DNA of 64,000 nt from positions 55,869 through 119,868 of the forward strand of contig JAGHQL010000070.1 of NCBI GenBank assembly GCA_020080175.1. Direction: 5' to 3'. This document shows positions 36,301-49,541 of this stretch, one piece after another. The notes under the pieces are model-generated. The model saw nothing but the letters and a program-made list of their open reading frames with translations. It was not told the DNA's origin and ran no database searches. Source of the stretch: Glutinoglossum americanum. Its lineage: Eukaryota > Ascomycota > Geoglossomycetes > Geoglossales > Geoglossaceae. Every line of letters begins with the position of its first letter. Positions within the stretch are counted from its first letter, which is position 1. Made by a program: the position numbers and the translations under genes.

Positions 36301-37757
36301 GCATCCAAGAATAGAGGCATTCGAGAAAACAAAGGTATGCGCCACCGTAGACATAATTCGTTGAGGAGGTCCATGGACTGCTTTGATAGTAGCTTGACGG
36401 GTGGTGCATCAGTCGTAGCATCGGAAGATTGAAGGCTCTTATCTCGTAGATCATAACTGAGGGCTTGCTGGAGAACGAACCGGTACCAAGATCTGGGGTC
36501 AGGGGGTATGAAGGTATATGCTGCGTCAGCTCCATTACCTTGGAGCTCACTGCTACTGTCACTTAAGTTCAAGCTGCTCATGTCCACTGGTTGGTCGAAA
36601 ACGTAAGAACCATCTTCCATCATTGGATCAGACAGCTTTCTGGACATTTCCGAATATATGAAGTCGTGGTTGCTGGATTCGTTCGTAGCTTGAGGGCTGA
36701 GCTGCGGGAGGCTTCCACCCGGTGTGCTCTTTGCTAATCCCGGGTTCGACTGTATAATCGCCCACATGATCTGCGAAATATCTGCAATCTCTGCTTTCCT
36801 CCAAGTCTCAAATGCCTCTTGAAGGTCGAAGTCGTCACCGTTCAAGGCTGTTTTTGCGTTCAGGTTGAGATTGTTGTTGTACGCCTTGAGGTCCGCCATT
36901 AGAGCTTTCTCAGTCCAAACCGACTTGTTCTTATTAATATCAGACTGGACTTGGGTGTTGGTGAGACCGAAAATCCGCGCAACGGTTTGCACTAATGGCA
37001 TATCCTTCACTTCGTAACTTAACGGCACGACCACTTCGATGGTCGTTCCTCCACCCCCCTGCTGTGTAGGGTCTGTGAGGTTCTGGTCGTGTACTAGGAG
37101 CTTACTCTCCAACGTCGCCAGCCTATTTGCCAGCTCTGCTCTGTCACTGATCCATCCATGGTCCTTAAGGGTGGAGTTGATCAGTCGAACGAACAACGCC
37201 ACATGTCGATCCACCATCAACTTGTAGCTGTCATCGTTGATGGGTTTGTCTTTCCTTAGCTCTCTTGTCGCATGGGAGACAAATATCAAGACTAAGTCCT
37301 CAACTCGCCTCGATTTATCCACGCTGCTACGAAAACTTTTCTCTGTAAAGGCATTGTAAAACACAGCGAAAGTTCGTTTCACTGCAGGATCGTTGTACTC
37401 CGGCCGTCGCTCTTTGCCGGTGAGAACGCCTGTCAGCCTCTTCTCTAATTCTGATAGGAAATTGTGGGGAAGTCGGGTGCTCTTTGAGTCTCTGACAAGA
37501 CTGAAGTCCTTCATCAAGTCATGGACTGACGATGTCGACGAGCGATTAGCCTGTTGAGGAGCTGGAACATGTTGGGTTCGGCGAGTTCGGGGTTGGAGAA
37601 GATATGCCAGATATGCCACCCGAAGAGCATACAAATATGCATCATTGTAGCTGACGGGACGTCTTCCAGGGTTACGAGACGTTGTTGTAGTTCGAGATAA
37701 ACGCCCACTTGGTAGGCGGCGGTTGACTCCCCGAGAGTGCGAAGATGAGGTAGACAT
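33367..37757 (-). CDS. Fungal Munc13/UNC13-like C2-MUN domain protein
   Basis: Munc13-like proteins prime vesicles for fusion with the plasma membrane; fission-yeast Ync13 acts at sites of exocytosis. Exons are 37757-35539, 35481-35013, 34961-34377, 34328-33966 and 33912-33367; all phases close and give about 1393 residues. The first 740 residues are helical MUN/DUF810-type sequence. Exon 3 holds a C2 domain (about residues 945-1065) with V-E-A-E-D-L-K, the Ca-binding-loop Asp residues in G-L-S-D-P-Y-V-V-L-G, N-P-R-W-D-E and W-D-W-D. Exon 4 continues with a second Munc13 homology region. The C-terminus is Ser-rich, then helical with a run of Ala. The loop aspartates are present, so Ca binding is plausible. 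Confidence 0.92.
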
Positions 37758-39181
37758 TATAGGTAAGTGAATCAGACTGCTGTGCGCGCTTTGGGTCAGT
37801 GCTCGCCGATAACGATTATATCAGAGAAGATATGGACATGAGGACAAAATATGACGTCGTAAGCCCAGATCCTAGTCGGAATTAGACGATATTGCAACAA
37901 CCAAGCGGAGGGTCAAAGGAATTGATGTAAATACAAGCTGAGCCCAGAGCCCAGAGCTACTGCTAGGATTTACGTGGTACGTGATGTTGCGGCTCTGAGG
38001 CGGCAAGTATGGTGGGGCGGTAAATTGATGCAGCTAGCTGCTCAAAGCGCTAGATGTTTCGAAATTAGCACTCACAGACCTTGCTTAGACTAACGTCATT
38101 ACCCTTTGAAAACACTTTAGATGCTTCAGATTAAGGACAAAATAAATTGCAAGGCATTTCGCTTGGCATACTCGGCCTTTCAAAATTCTCCAGTTGATGG
38201 TTTAGATTCAGATGTCACGTTACTTTCTAGCCAAAGCTCCACGTTATCTAGGATACTCGGGTCGCAAGAAATGTTGGGGGGTCTCATGATATTCAAGAGA
38301 ACTGGAGGGTTCACTATTGTAGGAAGACCATGTATCATGGCCCCCACGGTCCTGACTCCGGAAGCAGCCAACGTTAGATCTTCGATTGCCCACCCAATTG
38401 GATGCGGCCTGTTCGGGCAGCCAGGAATGCGCCTCCGTTGATCACCGTGTTGGCAGCAGGTCGGAGCTTCCGCAGGTTGTGGAGTTCCAGGCAGCGGCAT
38501 TATTCCCTTTGTCCATCTTGCGGTGAGTGTCGGAACTCGTGCCTCCTTCAGCCTTCCAGGCCCTTCTAGGCATTAACGGATGTCGCGTGAGTGCAACATC
38601 CCAAGACCATTTGGGAAAGCACAGGCAGAGTGCTTGAGTGGGAGCGAATTGGGTGCAGGTGTCTCGGTAAGAAAGTCACCGCAATCGAACGACGTAGTGT
38701 GCGGCGAGGAAAGGACCACAGACCAGGGGTCGTTCGTCATCCATGCACCTTGGTCAGCCCGGCTGCGTCATAGTGTGATTTGCAGAAAATGAAGCCTTTC
38801 TGTAATCGCCCTACTAGTGACCAATGATCTCGATGTGATGCCGAATTGTTGGTTCGCCCATTGTCGCCTCTGCAGATTTCACAGTTTACTTGTTAAGCTC
38901 ACAGAATTCGCCAAAACGCCTCCCGAGCCTTCATATCCGAACGTCCCTGCTGATTTCCAGCTCGCCTCCAGTTCTTCTACAGAACTGCCACAGAACTCTG
39001 CCAGCTCCAACATAAAAGCAGAAATTACTCACAGGTGCCAACAACGCACATCTAGTTCCATGAACCTGCCCGCTCCGTGCTGGGATCCATGGTCTACTCT
39101 AAATATCTGACTTTGATTCTTCGCCATAGGGGAGTCTAAGACTACCTGGGTACCCATCTTGTAACACCCTTTTTGTCGAAG
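37758..39181. other. 1.4 kb divergent intergenic region
   Basis: It lies between the starts of the Munc13-like gene (-) and the coiled-coil gene (+). Frames at 38121-38441 (+) and 38500-38180 (-) overlap each other and resemble nothing known. No repeat is seen. Confidence 0.45.
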
Positions 39182-39806
39182 ATGTCGCCAGAGAACGATC
39201 CAACGCCACCATTAGCGGTCCCGCTGGCGATAGTGTCGCAGAATATGTCGAAGACCCAGTCATCATCTTCCGCTTCTTCGATTAGCGACGATAACAATGA
39301 GTCGAGCAAGCAGCGACCGAAGATCGGGATTCGCAGGTGTAGCGCGTCTATAATAGTCCATCGAGATAGTCTCGAGTTGGAGTTGACCGATGAGGTCTAC
39401 GATGAAGATGACGCGAGAGCGATGAGTCCAAGAAGAAATAGTCAGGACGTACAGAAAATGGGAGAGCAAGCAAGACGGGCGCTTGAAGAGTATGCTGTCG
39501 TTAAATACCCACAAGACCAATAAGACCATAAATTTTGACTATATTCTCATGCAGACAAGCGAGGGCCTTACATTCCAGTCTCCTGGCTCTTGTTGATCGT
39601 GTTGAGTCCGTCAAGTCAGAGCACGATAAGCTCGAGGGAGAAAACAAATTTCTCCAATCGTACGTCAACCCACATAGTGTAAACCTTTTCTCTGTCCCCT
39701 CTAACGTGGCGGTAGATATATCGGTGAACTCATGTCAACGAGTAAGATCACAGCCACTGGCGCCAACAAAGGCAAAGGCAAAGGCAAAGGAAGCCGTGCA
39801 AAATAG
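39182..39806 (+). CDS. Short coiled-coil (SCOC-like) protein
   Basis: SCOC-family proteins are small Golgi coiled-coil proteins that bind Arl GTPases. Exons are 39182-39489, 39555-39659 and 39716-39806, about 167 residues. Residues 1-90 are Ser- and acid-rich. Across the two intron junctions comes the coiled coil: Q-A-R-A-L-H-S-S-L-L-A-L-V-D-R-V-E-S-V, then H-D-K-L-E-G-E-N-K-F-L-Q-S-Y-I-G-E-L-M. The tail has a G-K repeat (K-G-K-G-K-G-K-G) from a GGCAAA microsatellite in coding DNA. The start is ATG 39182; TTG codons upstream are not used. Family assignment rests on the coil core alone. Confidence 0.8.
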
Positions 39807-40726
39807 CACTTGTCGATTCTGCGGCCTCAGCTCTTGATCATGCAAAGCAATACTATCCATCCTGGATGGGTTAATGCGACGAAAATCTCAAATTACTAAG
39901 ACAAGATCCACGACTTTCCTTCCAAACTCTTGGCAAAATAGATTTTACTGCGCGGAGATATCACTCCGGCTCATCATCATCAGCATCATCAGTATTAGCT
40001 TTATCCTGCATTTGCAAAGCACGAATTCTCAATATCCTCTTATAGCAAACACTCTCTTGTTCTCAGGTCCCATGCTCGGCCTGACCTGCATTTGGAGCGT
40101 GGCCAGCTTTACGGCGGGATGTTAATCTATTTATCGCCGCTGTTAATTCACTAGATGCAATATAGACGGTTTCAATGAAGGGGACGCCTCGCCGCAACTC
40201 TTTTTTCCTTTTGAATCGTTGTCCTCTCATGAGCGTCCGATTTCGTCTTGGCGTTATTCTTCCTTCATATTGCTATCTCAAGTGGTGTGTTATAGTGAAG
40301 CTGCTCCTGGAAGCTTATTAATACGTTGCCTATCCTGTAAGATAGAAGCAATTCAAGGAAGAGTAACTCCATGTACGGATCTACTTTCCGGAATCGTTCA
40401 ATTACAATGGGAGGGGAGGGCTTTGGGCCTAGGAAGCGCCTCGAACTATACCCACACGAGGTTTAGCAATTCCAACAACAAAATTGTCCAATGCCTTGAA
40501 TATAAGCATTTTGAATCGTCCGATAGCAAAATATTCTGCCATGTGTCTTGGCGGTCCCAAAAAACAGTTCGTATCTGATCCCTGGACCCGTACCTCGGCT
40601 TGGGGTGATTAGCTTCTCCGCTCCACATGCATACATATACGATGGATGCGAAACTATCAAGAACCCGCTCCACCACCAACCCTCTTCTCCTAAAAGAGTC
40701 TCCTCCATAAGCTTCAAGCCGGCAGC
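39807..40726. other. Intergenic, coiled-coil gene 3' flank
   Basis: 0.9 kb with short frames on both strands around 40219-40777, none with a recognisable motif. No gene is supported. Confidence 0.45.
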
Positions 40727-41924
40727 ATGAAAGGCATACAGATCAAGGAATACGTTAAAGTATAGTCTCAATCCCACTCCAACAACCAGACCCCCCCTAA
40801 AACTAAAGCTAACAGCTATCCTCTACTCCATCCAGGGCCCCGATGATCTCACCGTCACCACTCTCCCCACCCCCATCCCCAAACCCACCGAATACCTAAT
40901 CCACATCCACGCCAGCGCAACCAACTTTTTCGACCTCCTCCAGATCCAAGGAAAATACCAAACGCAACCGCCGCTCCCATGGATCTCCGGCATGGAATTC
41001 GCCGGCGTAGTCGCGTCCACCCCGTCCGCGATCCGGAACTCCAAATTCAAGGTCGGGGATAGGGTGTTTGGGGCTGCGCAGGGGGCGTACGCGGAGATGG
41101 TTTGTGCAGAGGAGGATGCGATTAGAGGGGTGCCAGAGGGGTGGGGGTTTCTTGAAGCAGCGGGGTTGATGGTTACTGCACCGACTAGTTATGCGGGGTT
41201 GGTTATCAGGGGGAAGATAAAGAAGGGTATGTGCGGATATATCTCTGCATCTCTTTTATCCAATTGCCCATATACCAGGGAAGAAAGAAGCCCCCCATTG
41301 AACTCGAGAAACCCCCATACTGAAACACACGAACTAGGCGACTACGTCCTAATCCACGCCTCCGCCGGCGGCGTCGGCCTCTCCGCCATCCAAATCGCCA
41401 AAGCCTACGGCGCAACCGTAATAGCCACAGCGTCCACCGAGCGCAAACTCTCCATCGCCCGCTCCTACGGCGCGGACCACACGCTCCTCTCCACATCCCG
41501 CACCTGGCCCGCCTCCGTCAGCTCCCTAACCCCCGGCCTCCGCGGCGTGGACATAGTCTACGACCCCGTGGGCCTGATAACCGAGTCCCTGAAGTGCGCG
41601 GCCTGGAACGCGCGTCTGCTCGTGATCGGCTTCGCGGCCGGGAAGATCGAGAAGGTGGCGCTGAATAGGGTGCTCTTGAAGAATGTGAGTCTGGTGGGCT
41701 TGTTTTGGGGTAGGTACGCGAAGGTCGAGCCCGAGGTTGTGGAGGAGGTTTGGAGCGGGTTGTTTGGGTTGATGAGGGAGGGGAAGTTTAGGCCGACGGT
41801 GTTTACGGAGAGGGAGTTTGTGGGGTTGGAGAGTATAGGGGAGGCATTGAAGGCGCTGGGGGGAAGGAAGACGTGGGGGAAGGTTGTGGTTAAGGTACCG
41901 CAGTCGGGGGAGAGTAAAATGTAA
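40727..41924 (+). CDS. Zinc-less quinone oxidoreductase (MDR family, NADPH-dependent)
   Basis: The protein belongs to the medium-chain dehydrogenase/reductase group that reduces quinones with NADPH. Exons are 40727-40759, 40836-41226 and 41338-41924, about 336 residues, normal for the family. The catalytic domain has T-N-F-F-D-L-L-Q-I-Q-G-K-Y and the G-M-E-F-A-G-V-V block. The nucleotide fold begins H-A-S-A-G-G-V-G-L-S-A-I-Q-I-A-K, the A-x-x-G-G-V-G variant of quinone reductases. Further on are G-V-D-I-V-Y-D-P-V-G and L-V-I-G-F-A-A-G. The Cys cluster of zinc alcohol dehydrogenases is missing. Exon 3 is much more GC-rich than the flanks. The substrate cannot be told. Confidence 0.92.
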
Positions 41925-42274
41925 ACATGATACGCATCTCTAAATGTTATTTTATTTTTTTTATTAGACCCGTTCAAAATATGCCGATATATATTGCCTA
42001 GTATATTATGAGGAGTGTCTGCAACCAACATAGGAAAACAACTATTTTTTTGAGGGTTCATGCATTAATCTATTAACCAACACCATAAAATATGCAGGAA
42101 TACAAACAGGAACGTTCAATATCTGCAACTCCCGTTGAGAAAGAAGACCCATTCATTCCGCTCCTTCATTTTTTCCCCATGGTTCTGTCTGCTCTCATCT
42201 GTGAGATTAATGCCGACGGATGCTAGCATGTTGCAATGTTGAGAAAAGGAAAGGGGGGAAAGAGAGTGTGGACA
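41925..42274. other. Convergent 3' flanks
   Basis: A 350-bp AT-rich spacer between the oxidoreductase and the TM9 gene. Nothing further is seen. Confidence 0.5.
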
Positions 42275-44798
42275 TTAATCTGCCTTAATTGCACTAGACC
42301 GACGAATGGCCAAATTAGCGAAGGGCTTCTACTAATAGGCTATGGCTGCGATCGAGTGAGAGCCGGGAGCTAAACTTACCCATATATCCTCCTCACAAAC
42401 GCATATGCAGCCAGAAACCCAACAGTACCAGTTAACAAGCCATACACCAGGCAAGCCAAGAAACTATAGCTAAAAAATAGAATGCCCGATATGAAGCCGT
42501 GGATGTGGAGGTTCACGAAGTAGTACCACGTGCAGTAAAGGAAGATCCAGATCGCGCTGCCGCCACCGATGAAGAACGATTGCCACCACCATTGATAGTT
42601 CTGCGATGATTTTAATAATTAGCCGAGGAATTTCCTAAGAGCCACTAAAAGAAAGACGACATACCTCGCCGCAAAGCTGGAGATACGTAGTCACGATCGT
42701 AACCTCAACGACGGTGATAATGGTGATAACGAAAACAACAGCCAAGAATCCAAAAACGTAATAATAGCCCGATTTGTCTTGCCAGAGGCTCTTAAAAACG
42801 AAAAGCAGCTCGATAAAGATAACTGCGAACGGTATAGTACCCGAGATGAGGACGCTCTGTATCCCCTTGATATACCACGACTGCTGGGGTATCTGCCGCG
42901 CAATCTGGTTGGTTTTGGTTGGATGGCTCCAGGACCCCGTCCGAACGTAGCCATACCAGCTGCCGGCATAAACAAGAGGAAGCTGAATAAAAAGCCACAG
43001 GAAATTGAGCGCGATTAAAGTGCTGAAAGGAATAGCGGTACTAGATGCCTGCGCCCAGACGAATAAATTAAGGATAAACACCGTCGCGAATAATAAGCCA
43101 GGGAAGAGAATTGCCGTCTTTCGTTACCAAGTTAGCACCCCTAGGGTCTCGATAAATAGAGGAGCTCCGGCACTCACCATAAGCGTATTCTTGCGCCAAT
43201 CTTCGCCACCAAAGGTCTTGTACACCCTCCCGGAAAAGTACCCAGAAAATACACCAGCGAATATGAACAAACCGAACCCGACACTGACGAAGCCGCCCCT
43301 CCAACTCGGGTTCAACACCCCTAAGCAGCTCAGTAGCAGGAGACCGCTAGTCATAAAAACCAATTGCATTCCTGAGCCAATGAGCGGAGCAAGCAAACCA
43401 CCGTATTGAGGGCTTCGGAACACATCTCCATGAAGGAGCTTCCATCCAGTCAAGTCTTCCAAAAGCTCTTCGTCAGAAGAAATATCTGCATCATTGTCGG
43501 CATCCACACTCTGGTCCAAGAGACCACTTGATTCTTTCTCTCCAGTTCTAGGCGATCGAGTGCCATTTCGGGGTCGTTTCAGCTTGAGCTTGAGCTTCCC
43601 CTCTTCCATGCCGCCATCTTTCGAAAAGGCTTTCATATCGCCTTTAATCGTCCTTGCAACGATTAACCCCACGGCAGCCGTCAAGAAGCCGGCGATGAAA
43701 ACGGAGTTGAATATGGCTAGCCAATGGATCTTTGAGCTACCTTCCTCGTTGACAAAATAGAGGTCCCACCGGTTCGCCCATTCCACATTAGTTTCTTCTC
43801 GGTAATATACCGAATAACTGTAAGGAATGGTGAGGGTTGCTCCATCGTTCATATCCTCTTCGTCCCGTGGCGGCGAATATGACAGTACGGAGTCTACGGA
43901 CTTTCCCTCAGTTGTAGAGTTGGTAGGACCAAGGTAAAGTTCCATCCCCTCTTCAACATTGCGTAAGTCCTCAGGACACTCTTCATACATCCAGTAATCA
44001 GCACCGATACTCTTCGGATACACCTCAAACCCGACAATCACCTTCCCACCCCTTTCTCCATCCCTACCAGGCGCCATCCGCCACCGAATAACTATCGTGA
44101 CGTGATTGTTGATAAAGTATCTAGGCTTCCCGGTGGCTGAGTAATCCTTGTGACCTAACTTAAATCCAGCAGCGTAATACTTCCGCGACTTGTCAATCGT
44201 AACGAAGCTTGTTGCTCCTGGAAGGTTGTCCACAATCCACTCAGCTACGTAGCCACTGTCAATAAGCTCCCGAGCCCTCTTTAGACCATAGCGGTCAACG
44301 ATTCGATTACAGAGGAATTGACATTCGGTGTCGTTGCCCATGACGAGTTCGTAATCAGAAGTCATAATCCTATCTCCACGAAGAACTTCGCCCAAATTGA
44401 GAGAGATGCTGTGCCCGCTTATCAAAGAACCGACGTGTGTTCGACCAGTTGGAGGGCAAACCTACAAGTAGACGGGTCAGCATCTATGGGTCATGAACTA
44501 GATAGAGCGGCTTTGAAGGCATACAAATGGCAGATCAAAGTACGCATACTGCAGCTGTGTGTTATCGGAATAGATCTTGTTGACAAGTAATGGAATCGAT
44601 TCGTCGTTCCTGTAGCTTTTGACTGACCATCCTATGGAAAAGATTTCTAGTTAGCCCCCTCGATGCTCGGTAACGCGGGAACACTGTGTTGGGGGGGCCG
44701 AAGGATAGAGTACCTGGTATGTAGAAAGCTTCGCTCAATGAAAGTATGAGGAGAGTCGCAAGTACGCGTCCAAACCGCAATCGAAAGTCGGCGTGCAT
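42275..44798 (-). CDS. Transmembrane 9 superfamily (EMP70/TMN) protein
   Basis: TM9 proteins are Golgi/endosomal nonaspanins involved in cargo sorting and cell adhesion. Exons are 44798-44714, 44631-44525, 44461-43178, 43117-42665, 42600-42380 and 42293-42275; phases close at about 722 residues. A signal peptide (L-A-T-L-L-I-L-S-L-S-E-A-F-Y-I-P-G) is followed by the lumenal domain with C-P-P-T-G and I-Y-P-K/V-Y-P-K-S-I-type sequence, then nine membrane segments from about residue 305. The last exon is 19 bp and adds A-I-K-A-D, completing the conserved R-R-I-Y-G-x-I-K-x-D tail, a known COPI-binding Golgi-retention signal. Without this exon the frame would stop right after Y-G. The GTG six bases upstream of the ATG was not used. 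Confidence 0.93.
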
Positions 44799-46140
44799 CT
44801 TCACCCGTACTAGTTCTCACCCTATTAAGACAAGCGCGAAAGCCCGCCGCCTCCTGAGAGCTTCACTCCCCAGACAGCTCGATGAGGTGACTTGTTAAGC
44901 AGACGCTCAAGCTGCACACACAGGAGGGATCGCAGAAAAACCGTTGGGATAAGCGATAGTATTCCTCCCGTCGCAGCTGTCTCTCAATCCCGTCCCCCTA
45001 CTACACCAAGCGTTAAAAGACCTAACTCCGAAGAGCTATCACCGCTGAGAAGGTATAAGCCGAGGCGTCCTGTAAAGAGCGTAATAGGCACAAATTGCCT
45101 CACGGGTGTAGGTAGATATGGTAGATGACCTTGAAAACCCCTGGTGGAATATACTCGAAAAGATATGCTCACGTTTCGCGATAATACGAGTCGCCCAGAA
45201 ATTATTGATCGTTTTAGGCTTAGCCTAATCGCGATGGAAATCTGGCGTCTCACCCGAAGCGAACAATGAGTTTCACATGTTGGGAAATCCCGATATTTGG
45301 ATATTAAGGGATCTCTCAGGATACGACGGCATATATTCACCTTCGATCAAGAGAAGATTATAATTCTTACTTCTCGATGAACATACTCTCAAAGAACACG
45401 CGCGTCACATAATTTTAGGCTTGAATTCAGCTCCCACAAACTCCTCACCCCTCAGCGTTCCACAGGCTCAGTTGACCTCTACAAGAAATCCCTCTTACAA
45501 ACTTCCCGTGTCTAGCTCTAAAAAGGAACGCAAGTAGAATAGGTACGTCCATCCTCCAAAGGAAAGAGCCCCACTGCCAGCCACAGAGACCCTGCGCTAA
45601 CGGTCCAATTGCTCATATTAAAAGGAACCTACAAGCTCTTGGAAGATTTCTTTTCTCTAAAACTGCTAACCATAGTTTGAATTTATGGAGAAGAAACCCG
45701 ATAAGAGAAACAAATAGCATTTGCGCAAGCATAAGCAACCACATACCAGAAGAAAGGGGGGGTTGGGATAGCGTTACGACCGTGATGAACAGCATCAACG
45801 CGTCATAACACCGATATGAGTTTTTTTAATTCCATTTTGTTCCTCACCATACGCATGGGGTAGCCTGGTAGATCCACTCTGCGGATAAAAGAGACGAACA
45901 ATAGAGCTGCGAAGTCCATAGTGCCAGTAGAGTTCTCCTGAGAAGATGGAAAGAAATGGACGAGAAACGGCAAATTTCACAAACCGAGGACGCAGGAGAA
46001 GAGTAGAAACATCTCATGCTGTTTCGAAGCCGGTCGCCACGTATCTACTATCCTTTCGAGCTAACTCATAACTGATAACATTCGGACCACAACCCCCCCT
46101 CCTCTCCTAAACGTCGTAGATCTCCGCCCAAGCTTGCCAC
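44799..46140. other. 1.3 kb intergenic, 14-3-3 3' flank and TM9 5' flank
   Basis: Short frames such as 45798-45613 (-), which is hydrophobic, show no family resemblance and no splice partners. No gene is supported. Confidence 0.45.
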
Positions 46141-47168
<1,028 letters not shown>

Positions 47169-48607
47169 TTTGTCCGAATTTACTGTCTATAGAGGTCCAT
47201 GTCAGCCTCCATCCCGCAGTAAGCGAGTAGCCTTTGCCAGTGAGCCTTCGTCAAATTCTGAATATCGTACGCCAAGAGTCCGACCTGATGATCTCGAGCA
47301 ATTCAGGCTCGCGATAATCAGCCCGCATAGTAAATTCACGCGTCCCTGACTGCAAGATCTGCGTAGATATATAGTGAAATCGGGCCCAACAAAACATTGC
47401 TCTGCCGCATGGACCGCAAGACGCGTTGATACTAGTCGTATCGAGAGACCGGTAAAAGTCCACAACTCGGCCTCAGACACCACCGCAAGTAATCGGCAAG
47501 TGCATGGCGAGACGGTTCCCTTCCGCCCATGGATAGGTCGGTAATACCCTGGTTCTATCTCACTCCGACTCGAGATCGGCGCAGATGAGGCAGATGACGG
47601 AAGACAAAAGAGATGAGCCCCTCACCTTTTAAATTAAGAGAGGAACAGGATGAGGGTTCAAAGGAAGGGTCTAAAGCAGTTCGAAAGATAGATAGACTTG
47701 CAGAGAGCAAGAGTTGGTTATGACAGGATGCGGTGTTAAAGAGGTTCAGAAGCGGGATGGTGGACGACAACGATGATGGAAGAGAAGAGGGCGAAGTTGT
47801 GGGCAAGTGCGGCCCTCCTTTTCGCTTGCCGCAAGTACACTAAACCCAAGTAGGCAGTGATCGGCGCTGTTCTTGGTGGAACTTTTATCCGCACATTCAC
47901 TTCATCAAACTTCAAACTTGCATGCTCCACACAACAGCCGGTTGGCACACCCTAATTTCAAGGTCCTGATTTACGGCGGTGTTTGGGTGATGCAATACAG
48001 CGACCGGGCTGGAAGAAGTGAGGCGGAATCTTTCGGGCGTTATTTCCATACTATGCGAAGAGGATATTTGCTCGTTTATTGCGCCTGTGCAAGGTTCCTG
48101 CTCGTCGCATGACGCCGTCACCTCTCTCCCAGATTCCACAGTGTTCCCCTGGCACGCAAAGAGGACTCAGGGCTCAACAGCTCTGGAATCTGCCCCAAAA
48201 ATAAGCGGTGAGTTTTCTGTTGCTCCATCCTTGTCAAGGCTGTGCAGAAGGCAGAATCTCTGGACATGTCGAGCGGCCTCCACCCCCAAGACCTGCAAAC
48301 AGACCGTTGAAGCCGTTAGCATGCAGAGTAGATCTAGAGGGGTCTCGTGACCATCCACTCTCCCAGAAGCCTTTACCTTCTTTCTTGGATAGATTGTAGA
48401 ATAATGAGACGTTGCTTTCTGAGATATCATACGGAGATTTTGGTCAAGGATGTTACATTCTCAAGTCGGCAGCCAGCTCACCTGATCCATGCCGTCACCT
48501 TTCCACAGCCGAAAAAGTCATCCAACCAGAGCTTCCGATCGTCCATCCACGACGACATCCCAAAACAAACTTCTGCTCATCCCAATTCCACAAAAAACGT
48601 CTGAAAT
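47169..48607. other. 1.4 kb divergent intergenic region, 14-3-3 / IF1
   Basis: It contains the promoters of two head-to-head genes. Open frames at 47202-47483 (-) and 48018-48350 (+) have no recognisable motif. A short CT-rich leader precedes 48608. Confidence 0.45.
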
Positions 48608-49146
48608 ATGCTCCGCACGGCACTCCTCAACTCTGTGCGCCGCCCTGTAGCTCTCAGTGCACTTTCAAGCCGCGTCACTGTCCGAAGCATGTCTGAGGGA
48701 GACACCGGATCAGGATTCTCAAGGCCTGGTGGTCAAGTTCAAGGGTTTGTCTCTCCCGAAATTCCCGAACGTGGCACTTTCCCTGGGCGAGCGATGCTGA
48801 TACGGGCTTCCCTACCTTGAAGTGACTCGTTCACCAAGCGTGAAAAGGCAAACGAAGACCTTTACGTCCGAAGGAAGGAACAGGAGAAGTGAGTAAACTG
48901 CAACTCCCCAAACTCTTATCTGCACGCCCCTCCGGACACCCAGCCGTGTGAAAATGATATATACTAATCAATGACGACCTCAAGGCTGGTTGCCCTCAGG
49001 GAAAAGATAAAGCAACAACGTCAACATCTTGAGGAGCTCGATAAGCACATGTACGTCGTCCTACCTTCCGTTTTGATCCGTCTGACACTAACTTGATACA
49101 TTCTAGTGAGGAGTTCACCAGGGAGCAGGGCGGGGAGCACAATTAA
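48608..49146 (+). CDS. INH1: Mitochondrial F1F0-ATPase inhibitor (IF1/INH1)
   Basis: IF1 blocks ATP hydrolysis by F1 when the matrix becomes acidic. Exons are 48608-48744, 48823-48888, 48985-49050 and 49107-49146, about 102 residues. Residues 1-30 (M-L-R-T-A-L-L-N-S-V-R-R) form a basic amphipathic mitochondrial targeting peptide. The inhibitory helix reads F-T-K-R-E-K-A-N-E-D-L-Y-V-R-R-K-E-Q-E-K, matching the IF1 core with E-x-x-Y-x-x-R/K spacing. It is followed by the coiled-coil dimerisation region L-R-E-K-I-K-Q-Q-R-Q-H-L-E-E-L. All four exons are small, so no single frame covers the mature protein. Confidence 0.92.
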
Positions 49147-49541
49147 TTCCCATAAATCTATCTCCTTGAGCAGAAGATGGCTGGGAGTACACGGCATGGA
49201 GAGACGTGAGAACGGAAATCAACTGCCATAGTACGAGCAAGCTCGTGGCTAAGGTGGGTCGTAAATCTAGTGTTGATACTCGATGGTGGCGGCATGGACC
49301 AATCGGAAAATGCAAACTGTATTTATTACGCAGGCAATTAGGACTACTCTCTACAGATCAGAATGGACAAAACATGCCACCGCATTTGATTGTGAGATCT
49401 ATGATACACGTATCCCCGGGCTCCTCAAGGCTTGATTATCAAGCTAGAGGCTTTATGCTGCTGCTCCCTCACGGAAACCCGACCGGTCTACATAGATTAA
49501 GAGAAAAGCGACCCATAAAAGCCATGTGTGCTAACCAAGAC
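49147..49541. other. Convergent 3' flanks, IF1 / NSP1
   Basis: A 395-bp spacer. A frame that crosses it from 49206 into NSP1 is antisense to the NSP1 last exon and is not a gene. Confidence 0.5.

Noticed and set aside
45613-45798. Hydrophobic minus-strand frame of 61 codons
   Set aside because: It is short and isolated with no splice partners, and no family is recognised.
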